From Collinsella aerofaciens ATCC 25986 (GTDB lineage: Bacteria > Actinomycetota > Coriobacteriia > Coriobacteriales > Coriobacteriaceae): a DNA stretch of 64,000 nucleotides. This document shows, piece after piece, positions 17,063-25,967 of this stretch. Position 1 is the first letter of the stretch. Every line of letters begins with the position of its first letter. The notes beneath the pieces are model-generated. The model saw only the letters and a program-made list of their open reading frames with translations, was not told where the DNA came from and made no database searches. Made by a program: the position numbers and the translations under genes. Location: contig NZ_CP048433.1 of NCBI RefSeq assembly GCF_010509075.1, positions 1,612,001-1,676,000 of the forward strand, read 5' to 3'.

Positions 17063-17938
17063 TCATTTTCCGAGCCAATTTTTGAACCACCACTCCATGG
17101 AGCGGCTCATCTCGGCCATAAAGGGGCTCGTGTGCTTGCGGGTGTAGATATCCATGACGCGCTCCCCCACCTCGCGGGCATGCGGACGGAACATCGCGTC
17201 CATCTCGGCCACCTGCGCGTCCATGGTCGCGGCATCCGCGCGGCAGTAGCGCTCCTCGTGCACCAGGTTCACCACGGGATGCGCAATGGCCGGACGCTCC
17301 TTGCGAGGCGTGCCGACGATGAGCATCGACAGCGGCATGGTATAGGGTGGCAGGTCGAGCAGCTCGGCAACTTCCTCGGCGTTCTCCACGATGTCGCCAA
17401 TGTAGCAGCTTCCCAGCCCCAGGGCCTCGGCGGCAACCACGGCGTTTTGCGCGGCGATCACGGCGTCCTGGGCCGCGATGGCAAAGTCGCCCAAACCCGG
17501 CGCGCGGCGGGGCGCCTTGCCCGTACGCTCGACAAACTCGGGTTCAAAGCAGCCCACGTGCTCAAACAGATCGATCCACTTGGCATAATCGACCACAAAT
17601 ATAAGTGCCCAGGGCGCCTTGGCGATCATGGGCTGGTGGTCGCACAGGTCGGCCAGGCGGTCGAGCGTGGCATGCTCGCGGATGCTCACGATGGAATACA
17701 TCATCATGGCGCCTGCCGACGGCGCACGGCTCGCCGCATGCAAAATCGCCGCCCGCTGCTCGTCGGTCACCGCCACGGGACGGTCGTTGTCGTCACGCGC
17801 GAAGGCACGCGTGGAGGAACGGTGCTCCAACGTGTCCAGCACCGCATTGCCCGTAGTCTCGACCGGATAGCCGTTCGTATCCACGCCCTTAGCTCCGCCG
17901 CAGTACTCGGCACCCGTCATACAAACCTGCTCGCCCAT
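17063..17938 (-). CDS. Nitroreductase family protein
   Basis: FMN-dependent oxidoreductase of 291 residues, longer than the usual 170-230. The family start RSSTRAFARDD and the flavin-contacting ASRAPSAGAMM are visible, with the C-terminal half pattern AAEALGLGSCYIGDI that packs against FMN. The C-terminal extension (about 60 residues, ending MEWWFKNWLGK) is not assigned. ATG at 17938 follows GGCGAGGATAG. It appears monocistronic. Electron acceptor unknown: nitroaromatics, quinones or flavin recycling are all possible. Confidence 0.85.
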   Translation of the reverse strand: MGEQVCMTGAEYCGGAKGVDTNGYPVETTGNAVLDTLEHRSSTRAFARDDNDRPVAVTDEQRAAILHAASRAPSAGAMMMYSIVSIREHATLDRLADLCDHQPMIAKAPWALIFVVDYAKWIDLFEHVGCFEPEFVERTGKAPRRAPGLGDFAIAAQDAVIAAQNAVVAAEALGLGSCYIGDIVENAEEVAELLDLPPYTMPLSMLIVGTPRKERPAIAHPVVNLVHEERYCRADAATMDAQVAEMDAMFRPHAREVGERVMDIYTRKHTSPFMAEMSRSMEWWFKNWLGK

Positions 17939-18152
17939 AGCTCTATCCTCGCCAATTCTTTAAGAAGCCTTTACGTTTCCGTGTAATTCCCGTCCATTAT
18001 CGCGCAGGTCGCCACTACATTGCGCCACACCGCCGCACATGCGCGTTAATATGGCTGGTTGTTGTGCGCAGCCCGCAAATGCAGTGCATATTTAGGTAAC
18101 AATCGGGTAAACCCCCGCTTTCGTAGGTTTTAAGTTTGTGAGGAGTCTCAGC

Positions 18153-20453
18153 ATGTTCGCTGCCGCCATCTCGCTCGTCGGTCTTGCGGCGACCGTCTAC
18201 CTTGTTTTGCGCGAGGCCAAGGCCATTCGCGCTCAGTCGGGCACCGTCACCAAGGGCGCCTTCGCCTGGAGCGTCGCCTTTGGCCTGTTCCAGCTCTTTT
18301 TGACAGTCTGGGGCGCTATTGGCCTCGTGGCACAGAACGAGCCGCTCGCCTTTGTGATGCTCATCCTGACCAACGCCATTCTCACCAGCTGCGCCTGGGC
18401 AAGCATCGCCCGCGATCGCATCGCACCGCGCGTCTTTGCATTCGCCTCGGCCGACGCCCCCGCCCCCACGGGCAAGCTCGCCCGCCTGCGCGGCGCCTTT
18501 GTGGGCAAGCCGCTTGTCGCCGCCGTGCTGTGCCTGCTGCTTGCCGGCGTCTTTGCGCTGCTGGGCATGGAGGTCTCGTCCAACCACGACTTTACCTGGG
18601 TCTACCCCCTGTGCATCCTGCTCGAGTTGGCCATCATCACCACGCTCATGGCCGGCCTATTCTTCCTGTTCCAGCGCCACGGCGCAGCTCCGGCCGTCCT
18701 GGCCTTCGCCCTCTTTGTCCTGGGCATTGCCGAGTTCTTCGTCATCACGTTTAAATCCATGCCCATCCAGCCGGGCGACCTCTCGGCCATCTCCACCGCC
18801 GCCGCGGTCGCCGGCAACGGCTACACCTTCTCGATCTCGCTGTTCTGCGTGCTATCCATGGGCTTTACCGCCATCTCGATGCTGCTGTGCGAGTACGCCG
18901 GCATCGTGGCGCCGCACCGCCAGAAGGGTGCCGCCAACGCCAAGCGCATGCTGCTCATCAACCTGCTCGTTGCCGTGCTGTGCCTGGGCGGCGTGACCGC
19001 ACACGTCACACTCATCGACTACTACAACACCCTCGGCATCACCGTCTACACCTGGCGCCCGCTCGAGAGCTACTGGCGCGAGGGCTACCTGCCCGCTTTC
19101 ATTAGCGCAGCGCAGTCCATCAAGCCGCCCAAACCCGCCGACTACTCCGTCGACGATGCCAAGGCCACGCTCAAAAAGTACGCCAAGGCCTACGACAAGT
19201 CCGACGCGGCCAAGAGCGACGAGCGCGCCGCCGCAAAGGAGCAGTTCGACAGCGAGAAGCCCACGGTCATCGCCATCATGAACGAGACCTTCTCGGATCT
19301 GTCGATCTACCAGAACATGCGCGCCGGCTACGAAGGCCCGCAGTACTTTAAGAACCTGTCCAACTGCCTCAGCCGCGGCAAGCTCTACGTGAGCGCCTAC
19401 GGCGGCGGCACCGCCAATACCGAGTTTGAGTTTATGACCGGCAACTCCATGGCCAACCTGGGCTCGGGCGTGTATCCGTACACCATCTACAACATGGAGA
19501 CGACCGGGAACCTGGCAGAGCAGTTCAAGTCGCTCGGATATTCCACCACGGCCATGCACCCCAACCACGCCACCAACTGGAACCGCGAAAACGTCTATAA
19601 GGACTTTGGCTTTGACCAGTTCCTGTCCATCAACGATTTCCAGGGCGCCGATACCCTGCGCGGGATGGTGACCGACCAGGCTACCTACGACAAGATTCTT
19701 GAGCTGCTCGACCAGAACGCCGATCCTCAGTTTATCTTCGACGTGACCATGCAGAACCACTCGGGCTACGACACGGGCCTGCTGCCGGTCGATAAGCAGA
19801 TGCATCTGAATATCGACACGACCGACCTGGACGCCAAGACCGTCGAGGACGGCACGCTGTCCGATGTCGACGAGTATGTCTCGTGCATCGAGCAGTCCGA
19901 TCAGGCGCTGCGCTACTTCCTCAACGCCTTGAGCAAGCTCGACCGCAAGGTAGTCGTGGTGTTCTGGGGCGATCACCAGCCGTTCTTCCCGTCCAAGTTC
20001 AATGACAAGTGGTTTACCGGCGAGGACGACGCCACCCACCAGGAGCGCTTGTGGCAGACCGACTACATCATCTGGGCCAACTACGACGTTGCCGGCTGCG
20101 ACCAGACGAGCGAGACCGACGACCTGTCCACCAACTACCTGTCCACCCAACTTATGCAGCTGATCGGCGCACCCCTCTCCGACTACCAGAAGGCGCACAT
20201 GACGCTGCGCGAGTCGCTGCCCGCCATCAACTCGGTGGGCTACGAGGACGCCAGCCTGCGCTGGGCGCTCTCCTCCAACGTCACCGGTGACGACGACGCC
20301 GCAGCAGCCGCCACCAAGGCGCGCGAGGATTACGCCAAAATGCAGTATTACGAGATGTTCCGCGACGGCAAGAACGTGTACACCGAGCACTTCCAGACCG
20401 AGGCCAACGAGACCGACCCCAACTTGGCACCGGGTACGACCAAGATCAAGTAG
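18153..20453 (+). CDS. LTA synthase-like sulfatase-family membrane protein
   Basis: Membrane-anchored phosphotransferase of the LtaS/MdoB type, 766 residues. The N-terminal half has about eight hydrophobic helices; the C-terminal extracellular domain carries the alkaline-phosphatase-fold metal site: the Glu of IAIMNETFSDLS, the likely catalytic Thr in GGGTANTEFEFMTG, and the Asp-His of WGDHQPFFP. The ATG at 18153 has GAGGAG eight bases upstream. Family members add glycerol phosphate or phosphoethanolamine to lipid- or polysaccharide-bound acceptors; the acceptor here cannot be told. It has an insertion-rich loop after the catalytic Thr and a charged C-terminus. Directly downstream lies the conserved-core palindrome P1. 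Confidence 0.87.
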   Translation: MFAAAISLVGLAATVYLVLREAKAIRAQSGTVTKGAFAWSVAFGLFQLFLTVWGAIGLVAQNEPLAFVMLILTNAILTSCAWASIARDRIAPRVFAFASADAPAPTGKLARLRGAFVGKPLVAAVLCLLLAGVFALLGMEVSSNHDFTWVYPLCILLELAIITTLMAGLFFLFQRHGAAPAVLAFALFVLGIAEFFVITFKSMPIQPGDLSAISTAAAVAGNGYTFSISLFCVLSMGFTAISMLLCEYAGIVAPHRQKGAANAKRMLLINLLVAVLCLGGVTAHVTLIDYYNTLGITVYTWRPLESYWREGYLPAFISAAQSIKPPKPADYSVDDAKATLKKYAKAYDKSDAAKSDERAAAKEQFDSEKPTVIAIMNETFSDLSIYQNMRAGYEGPQYFKNLSNCLSRGKLYVSAYGGGTANTEFEFMTGNSMANLGSGVYPYTIYNMETTGNLAEQFKSLGYSTTAMHPNHATNWNRENVYKDFGFDQFLSINDFQGADTLRGMVTDQATYDKILELLDQNADPQFIFDVTMQNHSGYDTGLLPVDKQMHLNIDTTDLDAKTVEDGTLSDVDEYVSCIEQSDQALRYFLNALSKLDRKVVVVFWGDHQPFFPSKFNDKWFTGEDDATHQERLWQTDYIIWANYDVAGCDQTSETDDLSTNYLSTQLMQLIGAPLSDYQKAHMTLRESLPAINSVGYEDASLRWALSSNVTGDDDAAAAATKAREDYAKMQYYEMFRDGKNVYTEHFQTEANETDPNLAPGTTKIK

Positions 20454-20480
20454 CGACTAGCTGCGAGTTCATAACTGAAA

Positions 20481-20610
20481 CGTCTGTCCGGGCGGAGGTA
20501 TGTAAGGTTCCCTGCTCGGACAGTCCTGCGCAAGACGGAGGCCACATTAAGTGGCCTCCTTTGCGTGCGGAACTCGCGATGAACCTTACATACCTCCGCC
20601 CGGACAGACG
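20481..20610 (+). repeat. Conserved-core palindrome P1
   Basis: Two 30-base arms (20481-20510 and 20581-20610) are perfectly complementary. The 70-nt core between them contains CTCGGACAGTCCTGCGCAAG, an inner hairpin GGAGGCCACATTAAGTGGCC, and TTGCGTGCGGAACTCGCG. The core is nearly identical, in inverted orientation, to that at 25797-25925, while the arms have unrelated sequence. It starts 27 bp after the sulfatase stop codon. Confidence 0.85.
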
Positions 20611-20663
20611 CCCTGTTGTTGGAGCGTGGCTTGTCTTGGGTGTATCGCCGAACATATATAAGT

Positions 20664-20700
20664 TGAAGGCCACGTTATGTGGCCTTCTTTGTTTGCGGAA
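20664..20700 (+). repeat. Partial copy of the P-element inner hairpin
   Basis: GAAGGCCACGTTATGTGGCC followed by TTCTTTGTTTGCGGAA repeats the inner hairpin and following segment of the P1/P2 core without the long arms. It runs straight into the first unit of the hairpin array. It could act as a terminator. Confidence 0.6.
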
Positions 20701-21057
20701 AGTGTGTCCCGGAATTCTTGTCTGGAATGGGATGCAGTTTCCGCTTGGGACCCGATTGGGAAAGTGTGTCCCACTATTCAGCTGGATTCCGGGATGTATT
20801 TTCCGGTTGAGGCTCGTTGGGAAAGTGCGTCCCACTTTGGGGGCTGATTCTGGGACGTGGTTTCCGGTTGGCTCTCATTGGGAAAGTTCATCCCATTTCT
20901 CGGCCTAATTATGGGACGCAGTTTCCCGTTGAGGACCCTTTGGGAAAGTGCGATCCGGTCTGGGCGCTCAAACTGGGATGGTTTTTCCGGATGAGGGCTT
21001 GACGGAAAATGTGTCCCGTTCCGGGCGCTAATTGTGGGATGCAGTTTCCGCTTGCGG
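20697..21057. repeat. Tandem hairpin array R1 (six units of about 61 bp)
   Basis: Each unit reads GGAAAGTGYGTCCC, about 17 variable bases, TGGGAYGCAGTTTCC, then a spacer of about 15 bases often GGTTGAGGCTC. Units start near 20697, 20758, 20819, 20880, 20941 and 21003. Both half sites are complementary, so each unit forms a hairpin. Units diverge in loop and spacer but keep the complementary blocks. A matching array lies on the other side of the surface-protein gene at 25350-25757. Confidence 0.85.
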
Positions 21058-21073
21058 AGTCTCCACTCAACAG

Positions 21074-21111
21074 AAAACCCGGGTGGCCTGTTTTTTGGCT
21101 ACCCGGGTTTT
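21074..21111. terminator. Bidirectional terminator between R1 and the surface-protein gene
   Basis: Perfect 11-bp stem AAAACCCGGGT / ACCCGGGTTTT with T-runs on both strands, 28 bp past the minus-strand stop codon at 21139. Confidence 0.75.
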
Positions 21112-21138
21112 TGGGTTGTCGATATGTTCGACTGGCTA

Positions 21139-24100
21139 CTAGTGGGTCTTGCGGCGCTTGATCAGCATGATGAGGGCTATCACTACGAGCGTTGCTCCCG
21201 CTGCTGCTGCGGTGGCGACTAGGGCGAATGTTTGGTCGCCGGTACTTGCGAGGTTCTTCGCTGTGGTCGTAGTCTTAACCTTGGTGTCGGTCTTAGCTCC
21301 GTTGTCGGACTTGGGCTTGTCCGGGTTCGTCGGGGTCTCAGGAGTCTCGGGGCCCTTTGAGCCTTCGGAATCGGTTGGGCCGGCGGTGTTTACCAGCGTA
21401 TGGTCCAGGAACTTCTTGGCGCCCGCACTTGCCTGTGAGAACAGGCGGCGCGTGCGGATCGGGGTGGCGTTCACCGTTGTGGGCGCCGTCTCCTCGGCCT
21501 CGATATTCACGAGCGTCGTGCCGGTGTCGAGGCCCACGTCGTTGTATCCCACGTGGCAGTAATACTGCGCACCGTCATCGTCTGCGATCAGGTCAATCTC
21601 GAGCTTTGAGGCCGTTCCAGCCGCGAGGTTGCCATCGGCACCCACGAGCTTAAACTCTGTCTCGCCGCGGCCCTTGCGGTACCACATATAGGTCGGTGCC
21701 AGCCCTGTTTCGCTATCGTCGGCACCGAGTTGCTTCACATGGCCAATCGCCGAGAGCGTCAGGTGGCTTCCCGCCGTGCGCTCAACCGAAGAGTCGTATC
21801 CAAGATCCGACCCCTCCGCAGCATCCGCCGCAGGTCCGCTCACGGTCATCGTCATGCCATCGGGCATGGTCTTGACCGTGATAATTGCCGAACGAATACC
21901 TGTTTCAGTCGTGGATCCGTTCTTAACGGCGGCGATAGCGAATCGATACTCCGTATTGGGCTGCAACCCGTCCCAGGCAAGCGACGTCTGCGTGTTGTCG
22001 GCAATCTTCCAGCTGTTCACGACGGCGTCCGCCGCATTGCTCTGCAGCATACCCACGCCGTAGCTAAAGCCACTCTTGTTTGCGAGTACATCGTCCCAGC
22101 TAAACGTAACGCTGGTCGAATCGACAGCGTTTGCCGTAAAGCCCGTCACGGCCGGCGCGTCGGGCATCTCGACGTCCTTAACGTCATAGCCCACGATCCA
22201 GAACTGGTCGGTGTCCTTGGTGCCGAGCTTGTCGCCCGAGTCTGCCTCGAACTTGTCGACATCCACCGCGTTGACGCCCAGACGCCACACAAAACCGTAC
22301 TTGCCCTGCGCGGCCTCGGGCAGGTTGTCGACGGTGCCGCCGTATTCGGTCGATTCACTCGAGGAGTTACCCGTAGTAAAGCCGGCGTTGGCACCAAAGC
22401 ACAGGCCGCCAAACAACTCGTGCTTTGCGAGCTTCGCGCCCATGACAACGCTGCCGTTCAGCGTCAAGCCGAGCTCGAGCTCCTGCTCCTTGCCCTCCTC
22501 GACTTCGATGGTCTGCTCAATGCTCGCCCCCGACTGCGCGGCGGCGCCGTTAAACCCATCGTGCGTGTAGGCGCGCGTTACGCCAGGCTTGCCCAGGCCA
22601 AAGGAATCCCCAACGGGAGTCTCGCCGTTGAGCGTCGTTTGATAGGTTCCGGGTTCTCCCGACCGGTTGGTCAAAAAGTAGCTGAGCGGCGTCATATTGT
22701 GCTGTTTGGCAATGCGGTCATAGGCCTCGACATTAACGACCGAGGTCTGCGCGCCGAGCGACACGGGCGCCGCCATCACGCCCTTGCCACCAGTTTCCTC
22801 ATTTTCGATCTCATACTCGTAATAGACCATCGGAATCGTGTAGAGCACGGCCTTGTCACCCTCGCCGGCATGCGACTCATAGCTTACGCTTGCGCTGACC
22901 GTGCGCTCGCTCCGGTAGTCATAGCATCCCTCGGCGGCAAAATCGACTGAAGCATTCATCGCGACCAGGGGCGGACCGGTCTGCACCTCGACGGCAACGC
23001 CCAACTCGGCGCCAATGGTATAGCCCTGGGATGTCCCCGTGCCCTTTTCCTCTCCGTATGACGTGCCGCCCAACACCAGATAGCCGTATGCCTGCTCCAG
23101 ATCCTCAACATAGGGCGCATCCTGCAGCACGGCAAGCACGCGCGGGTTGGTATAGACCTTGTAGCGGTCCTTGTACGTGATCTTGACGCTGTCGTTGTCG
23201 ACATCGGGCAGCGCGAGCGAGATAAATGTGCCGTAGGTAGTGCCGCGACGGTTGCTCTCGCTAATCACCTGCTCCTCGCCGCGGCGCACCTTTCCGTTCT
23301 CGTCGAGCGAAAAATGCGAGGCGGTCATCCAATAGTAGTCATCGTTCTTGCGCAGGTCCTCGTCGAGGTGCTTGCCCACCACGGCGATAAAGCTCTCGTT
23401 ATAGCGGTCCGAACCCGAGACGCTGCCCGCCTTGACGTCGCTGATCCACACCTGCTCTATACCCTTGTGGTCATGCTTGTTGCCGCTGTTGTATTGCTGA
23501 CCGCTCATGCTCATGGTTCCGACCATGGACCCCAAGCCCTGAGCCCCGCTCTGTGCCGTGTTGCAGGCAAAGTCGCGGAACACATCGCCGCCCACGAGCA
23601 CCTCGTCGACCGCCAGCTGCTCGGACAGGCCGTCAAGGTTGGCAGTGGCAAGGGCAATAGGCGCCAAGGTGCACGGATAGCGCTTATCCTGAGCGCTATC
23701 CTTCCATGCGCTGTTGGGCACATGCATCAGCCCATAGGAGGCGAGGAGCCCGTCTCTGTGTTCCTTGCAATCGGAAAGCTTGAACTCGCCAGACTCCGAG
23801 TCAAAATACGCGTAGCGGTACAGCGCGCCGTACAGCCCCTTGCTGCCGTCAGAAGCGCCGTAATCAAAAGCGCTGCGTTGCCAGTCATAGCCCGCAAGAA
23901 TAAGGCCCGTGACGGTTTCACCCGTCTTCTTTCCTTCTTCATCGTAGGCGGCAAACGTGCCGAACGTCGCATTCGCAGCGACCATGGTCTTGCCGTTCGC
24001 GGAGAGGGAGATTGCGCCCGCGTCGCCCAGAGCATCGACATGGACGAGCGCACCCTTGGATGCATCCCACGAAAACAGCTCGCAATGCGTCGACTTATCA

Positions 24101-25227
24101 ATATTCTTCTTGCCGTAGGGTGCCGAGACCACGATGGCGAGGTCATCGCAAAAATCGCGATCGAGGTCGCCGGCCGCTAGCGAAACGACAGGAGCTGACT
24201 GAAGCTGCGTCCAGGAGTCGTTCCCGCCCTTGTTGTGCGTGGTGTAGTCCGCGGCGTTACCGGCATCGATCTTGACGACGCTTTGCTTCCAGTTGCCGCC
24301 CTCCAAGTCATACATGCCGACTACAGCCTTGCGCACGCCGTTCTCGTCGACATAGCAGCCCGCGTAGACAAAAAGCTCGTCGACGCCGTCGCCATCGACA
24401 TCGCCCGCCTCGACATCAAAGACGGCGTCGTGCTCTTGCAGGTAACCGGCATCCAGGTACTTAAAACGGCCTTCGTACATCATATTAGTGTTGACCGTCA
24501 CCGGCAGGCGTGTGTCGAGAGTGCGCGTACGCCCGTTGCTAAACGAGTAGAGGACCAGCTCAACCTTTCCGGCGTATGACTTGCCGTCAATCGTCGTGGA
24601 GGAACTGTCGCCGTAGGCACGGAGCTCGGCAACGCGGCTCTTTTTGCCCGTGCTGGCGTCGCTGCAGAACTCAACACTCGTGGCGTGAATGCCCGAGAAA
24701 CCGTTGTTGTCGTTGGCGAGTACTGTTGAGGACTCATTGTTGCTTAGGTACGACCAGGTGCCGCCACCGTAGTCGCTATGCTTGTAGAGATCGCTGTTCG
24801 TATCGAATTTGTTGACGTTTTGCCAGAACTTTGCGGCGCCCCACACACTTCCATAGCCATCGGTGAGTTTGCTGCTGCCGCCAATGTCACCGCGCTCGAC
24901 GTTCTCGAGCTTGTCGCGCAGAGTGTAGCGATTGCCATGGCTACCGTTAGCTGCCATATAGACCTCGCTGCGCGTGGCAAACGTCGTGGGGGTATCAGTG
25001 GAATAGGGGCCAACGGTATCGGCCGGAATGTCCTCGCTCGTGCCCAGACCCAGGGCTTGATAATCCTGCTCGGTCATATCGGTGATTGCGGGCGCGTCTG
25101 CCGCCTGGGCAACCTGGGGCGTGGCCGTGAAGCAGGCGACGCTCGTGGCGATCAACGCAGCAAGCGCCGCCGTCCCAACAAGCGGGATTTTCGACAGCCT
25201 ACGGATACGGGGGTGTGGAACGTACAT
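21139..25227 (-). CDS. Large LAXTG-anchored surface protein (FG-GAP-like, FN3 and Ig-like regions)
   Basis: Predicted cell-wall-anchored protein of 1362 residues. The ATG at 25227 is chosen because GCGAGG precedes it; an in-frame ATG at 25263 lacks a ribosome-binding site. An N-terminal signal peptide (hydrophobic core VGTAALAALIATSVACF, cleavage after AQA) leads to a region with calcium-loop or FG-GAP-like motifs (AGDVDGDGVDELFVYAG, AAGDLDRDFCDDLAIV). Residues about 730-1020 are beta-rich with alternating polarity (GYTIGAELGVAVEV, ELGLTLNGSVVMGAKL), reminiscent of pore-forming domains, but I cannot assign a family. An FN3 domain (PAVTGFTANAVDSTSVTFSW) and an Ig-like domain (YMWYRKGRGETEF...AQYYCHVGY) follow. 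The C-terminus has a Pro/Thr-rich stalk, the sorting motif LASTGD, a membrane helix and KRRK. LAXTG is the class E sortase motif. Codons are less GC-biased than neighbours. Confidence 0.82.
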   Translation of the reverse strand: MYVPHPRIRRLSKIPLVGTAALAALIATSVACFTATPQVAQAADAPAITDMTEQDYQALGLGTSEDIPADTVGPYSTDTPTTFATRSEVYMAANGSHGNRYTLRDKLENVERGDIGGSSKLTDGYGSVWGAAKFWQNVNKFDTNSDLYKHSDYGGGTWSYLSNNESSTVLANDNNGFSGIHATSVEFCSDASTGKKSRVAELRAYGDSSSTTIDGKSYAGKVELVLYSFSNGRTRTLDTRLPVTVNTNMMYEGRFKYLDAGYLQEHDAVFDVEAGDVDGDGVDELFVYAGCYVDENGVRKAVVGMYDLEGGNWKQSVVKIDAGNAADYTTHNKGGNDSWTQLQSAPVVSLAAGDLDRDFCDDLAIVVSAPYGKKNIDKSTHCELFSWDASKGALVHVDALGDAGAISLSANGKTMVAANATFGTFAAYDEEGKKTGETVTGLILAGYDWQRSAFDYGASDGSKGLYGALYRYAYFDSESGEFKLSDCKEHRDGLLASYGLMHVPNSAWKDSAQDKRYPCTLAPIALATANLDGLSEQLAVDEVLVGGDVFRDFACNTAQSGAQGLGSMVGTMSMSGQQYNSGNKHDHKGIEQVWISDVKAGSVSGSDRYNESFIAVVGKHLDEDLRKNDDYYWMTASHFSLDENGKVRRGEEQVISESNRRGTTYGTFISLALPDVDNDSVKITYKDRYKVYTNPRVLAVLQDAPYVEDLEQAYGYLVLGGTSYGEEKGTGTSQGYTIGAELGVAVEVQTGPPLVAMNASVDFAAEGCYDYRSERTVSASVSYESHAGEGDKAVLYTIPMVYYEYEIENEETGGKGVMAAPVSLGAQTSVVNVEAYDRIAKQHNMTPLSYFLTNRSGEPGTYQTTLNGETPVGDSFGLGKPGVTRAYTHDGFNGAAAQSGASIEQTIEVEEGKEQELELGLTLNGSVVMGAKLAKHELFGGLCFGANAGFTTGNSSSESTEYGGTVDNLPEAAQGKYGFVWRLGVNAVDVDKFEADSGDKLGTKDTDQFWIVGYDVKDVEMPDAPAVTGFTANAVDSTSVTFSWDDVLANKSGFSYGVGMLQSNAADAVVNSWKIADNTQTSLAWDGLQPNTEYRFAIAAVKNGSTTETGIRSAIITVKTMPDGMTMTVSGPAADAAEGSDLGYDSSVERTAGSHLTLSAIGHVKQLGADDSETGLAPTYMWYRKGRGETEFKLVGADGNLAAGTASKLEIDLIADDDGAQYYCHVGYNDVGLDTGTTLVNIEAEETAPTTVNATPIRTRRLFSQASAGAKKFLDHTLVNTAGPTDSEGSKGPETPETPTNPDKPKSDNGAKTDTKVKTTTTAKNLASTGDQTFALVATAAAAGATLVVIALIMLIKRRKTH

Positions 25228-25296
25228 GAGGGACCTCGCTTTATTCGAGTGGAGTTGACTCATTTTTGCAAATGATACGTCCGATGCCCGATATCA

Positions 25297-25332
25297 CGTG
25301 TCTCATTTTCGCCAACGGCGTGTCTCATTTTT
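25297..25332 (-). promoter_or_regulatory. Direct repeats upstream of the surface-protein gene
   Basis: CGTGTCTCATTTT occurs at 25297-25309 and again at 25319-25331, 22 bp apart, or two helical turns. On the coding strand these are AAAATGAGACACG. A third partial match (ACTCATTTTTGC) overlaps the region of the first ATG. They could be binding sites for a regulator of this gene. Confidence 0.4.
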
Positions 25333-25349
25333 GAGAATCCGAGATGCCG

Positions 25350-25757
25350 CGGAAATCTTATCCCAGCTCAAAGGCCATTTCTGGGATGTATTTTCCGTCG
25401 AGTGCCTCATCGGGAAACTGCATCCCATTTCAAGCGTCGATTCTGGGACGCACTTTCCCCTTAGACCCTCAACCGGAAACCGCATCCCACTTTGAGCGCA
25501 AATTCCGGGATGCATTTTCCGGTTTTGCTCTCATTGGGAAAATGCATCCCGTTTCTTGACCGAATAATGGGACGCAATTTCCCGTTGGAGCGCCTTTGGG
25601 AAAGTGTGTCCCACTTCGACCGCCCAGAGTGGGATGCACTTTCCGCAAAGCACCTCAACGGGAAACTACGTCCCATTCCAAAGGCAAATTCCGGGACGCA
25701 TTTTTCGAAAGCCTGCCCATCCGGAAAGCCCGTCCCACTTTGGACGCATCCGGGCAC
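25350..25757. repeat. Tandem hairpin array R2 (about six and a half units of ~62 bp)
   Basis: Same unit as array R1: GGAAANYGCATCCC, a variable loop, then TGGGAYGCANTTTCC, repeating from 25351 to about 25757. The last unit is incomplete. Individual units are no more alike within this array than to units of R1, which suggests long-standing maintenance of structure instead of recent tandem duplication. It lies upstream of the surface-protein promoter repeats and next to palindrome P2. Confidence 0.85.
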
Positions 25758-25796
25758 GGAACCATCGACCTATCAGGCCTCCCATCAATAAAGAGG

Positions 25797-25925
25797 CGTC
25801 CTCCCGGACGGCGGGGCACGAAGTTCATCGCGAGTTCCGCACGCAAAGAAGGCCACTTAATGTGGCCTTCGTCTTGCGCAGGACTGTAGAGCAGGGAACT
25901 TCGTGCCCCGACGCCCGGGAGGACG
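25797..25925 (-). repeat. Conserved-core palindrome P2 (inverted relative to P1)
   Basis: Arms 25797-25826 and 25896-25925 pair with two mismatches in 30. The core, read on the minus strand, is almost identical to that of P1 (GCAGTCCTGCGCAAGACG-type left part replaced only at GGA/TA, inner hairpin AGGCCACATTAAGTGGCCT, TGCGTGCGGAACTCGCGAT). The arms share only their last bases (TTC / GAA) with those of P1. It begins 42 bp after the minus-strand flavodoxin stop codon. Confidence 0.85.
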
Positions 25926-25967
25926 TTTCATTTAGAAAGATGGACCGACCGCCGTCGGCGATGGGAG

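Noticed and set aside
20697-21057. Possible CRISPR array
   Set aside because: Units are themselves palindromic hairpins, repeats are degenerate, and there are no conserved direct repeats with unique spacers of constant length. No cas genes are present.
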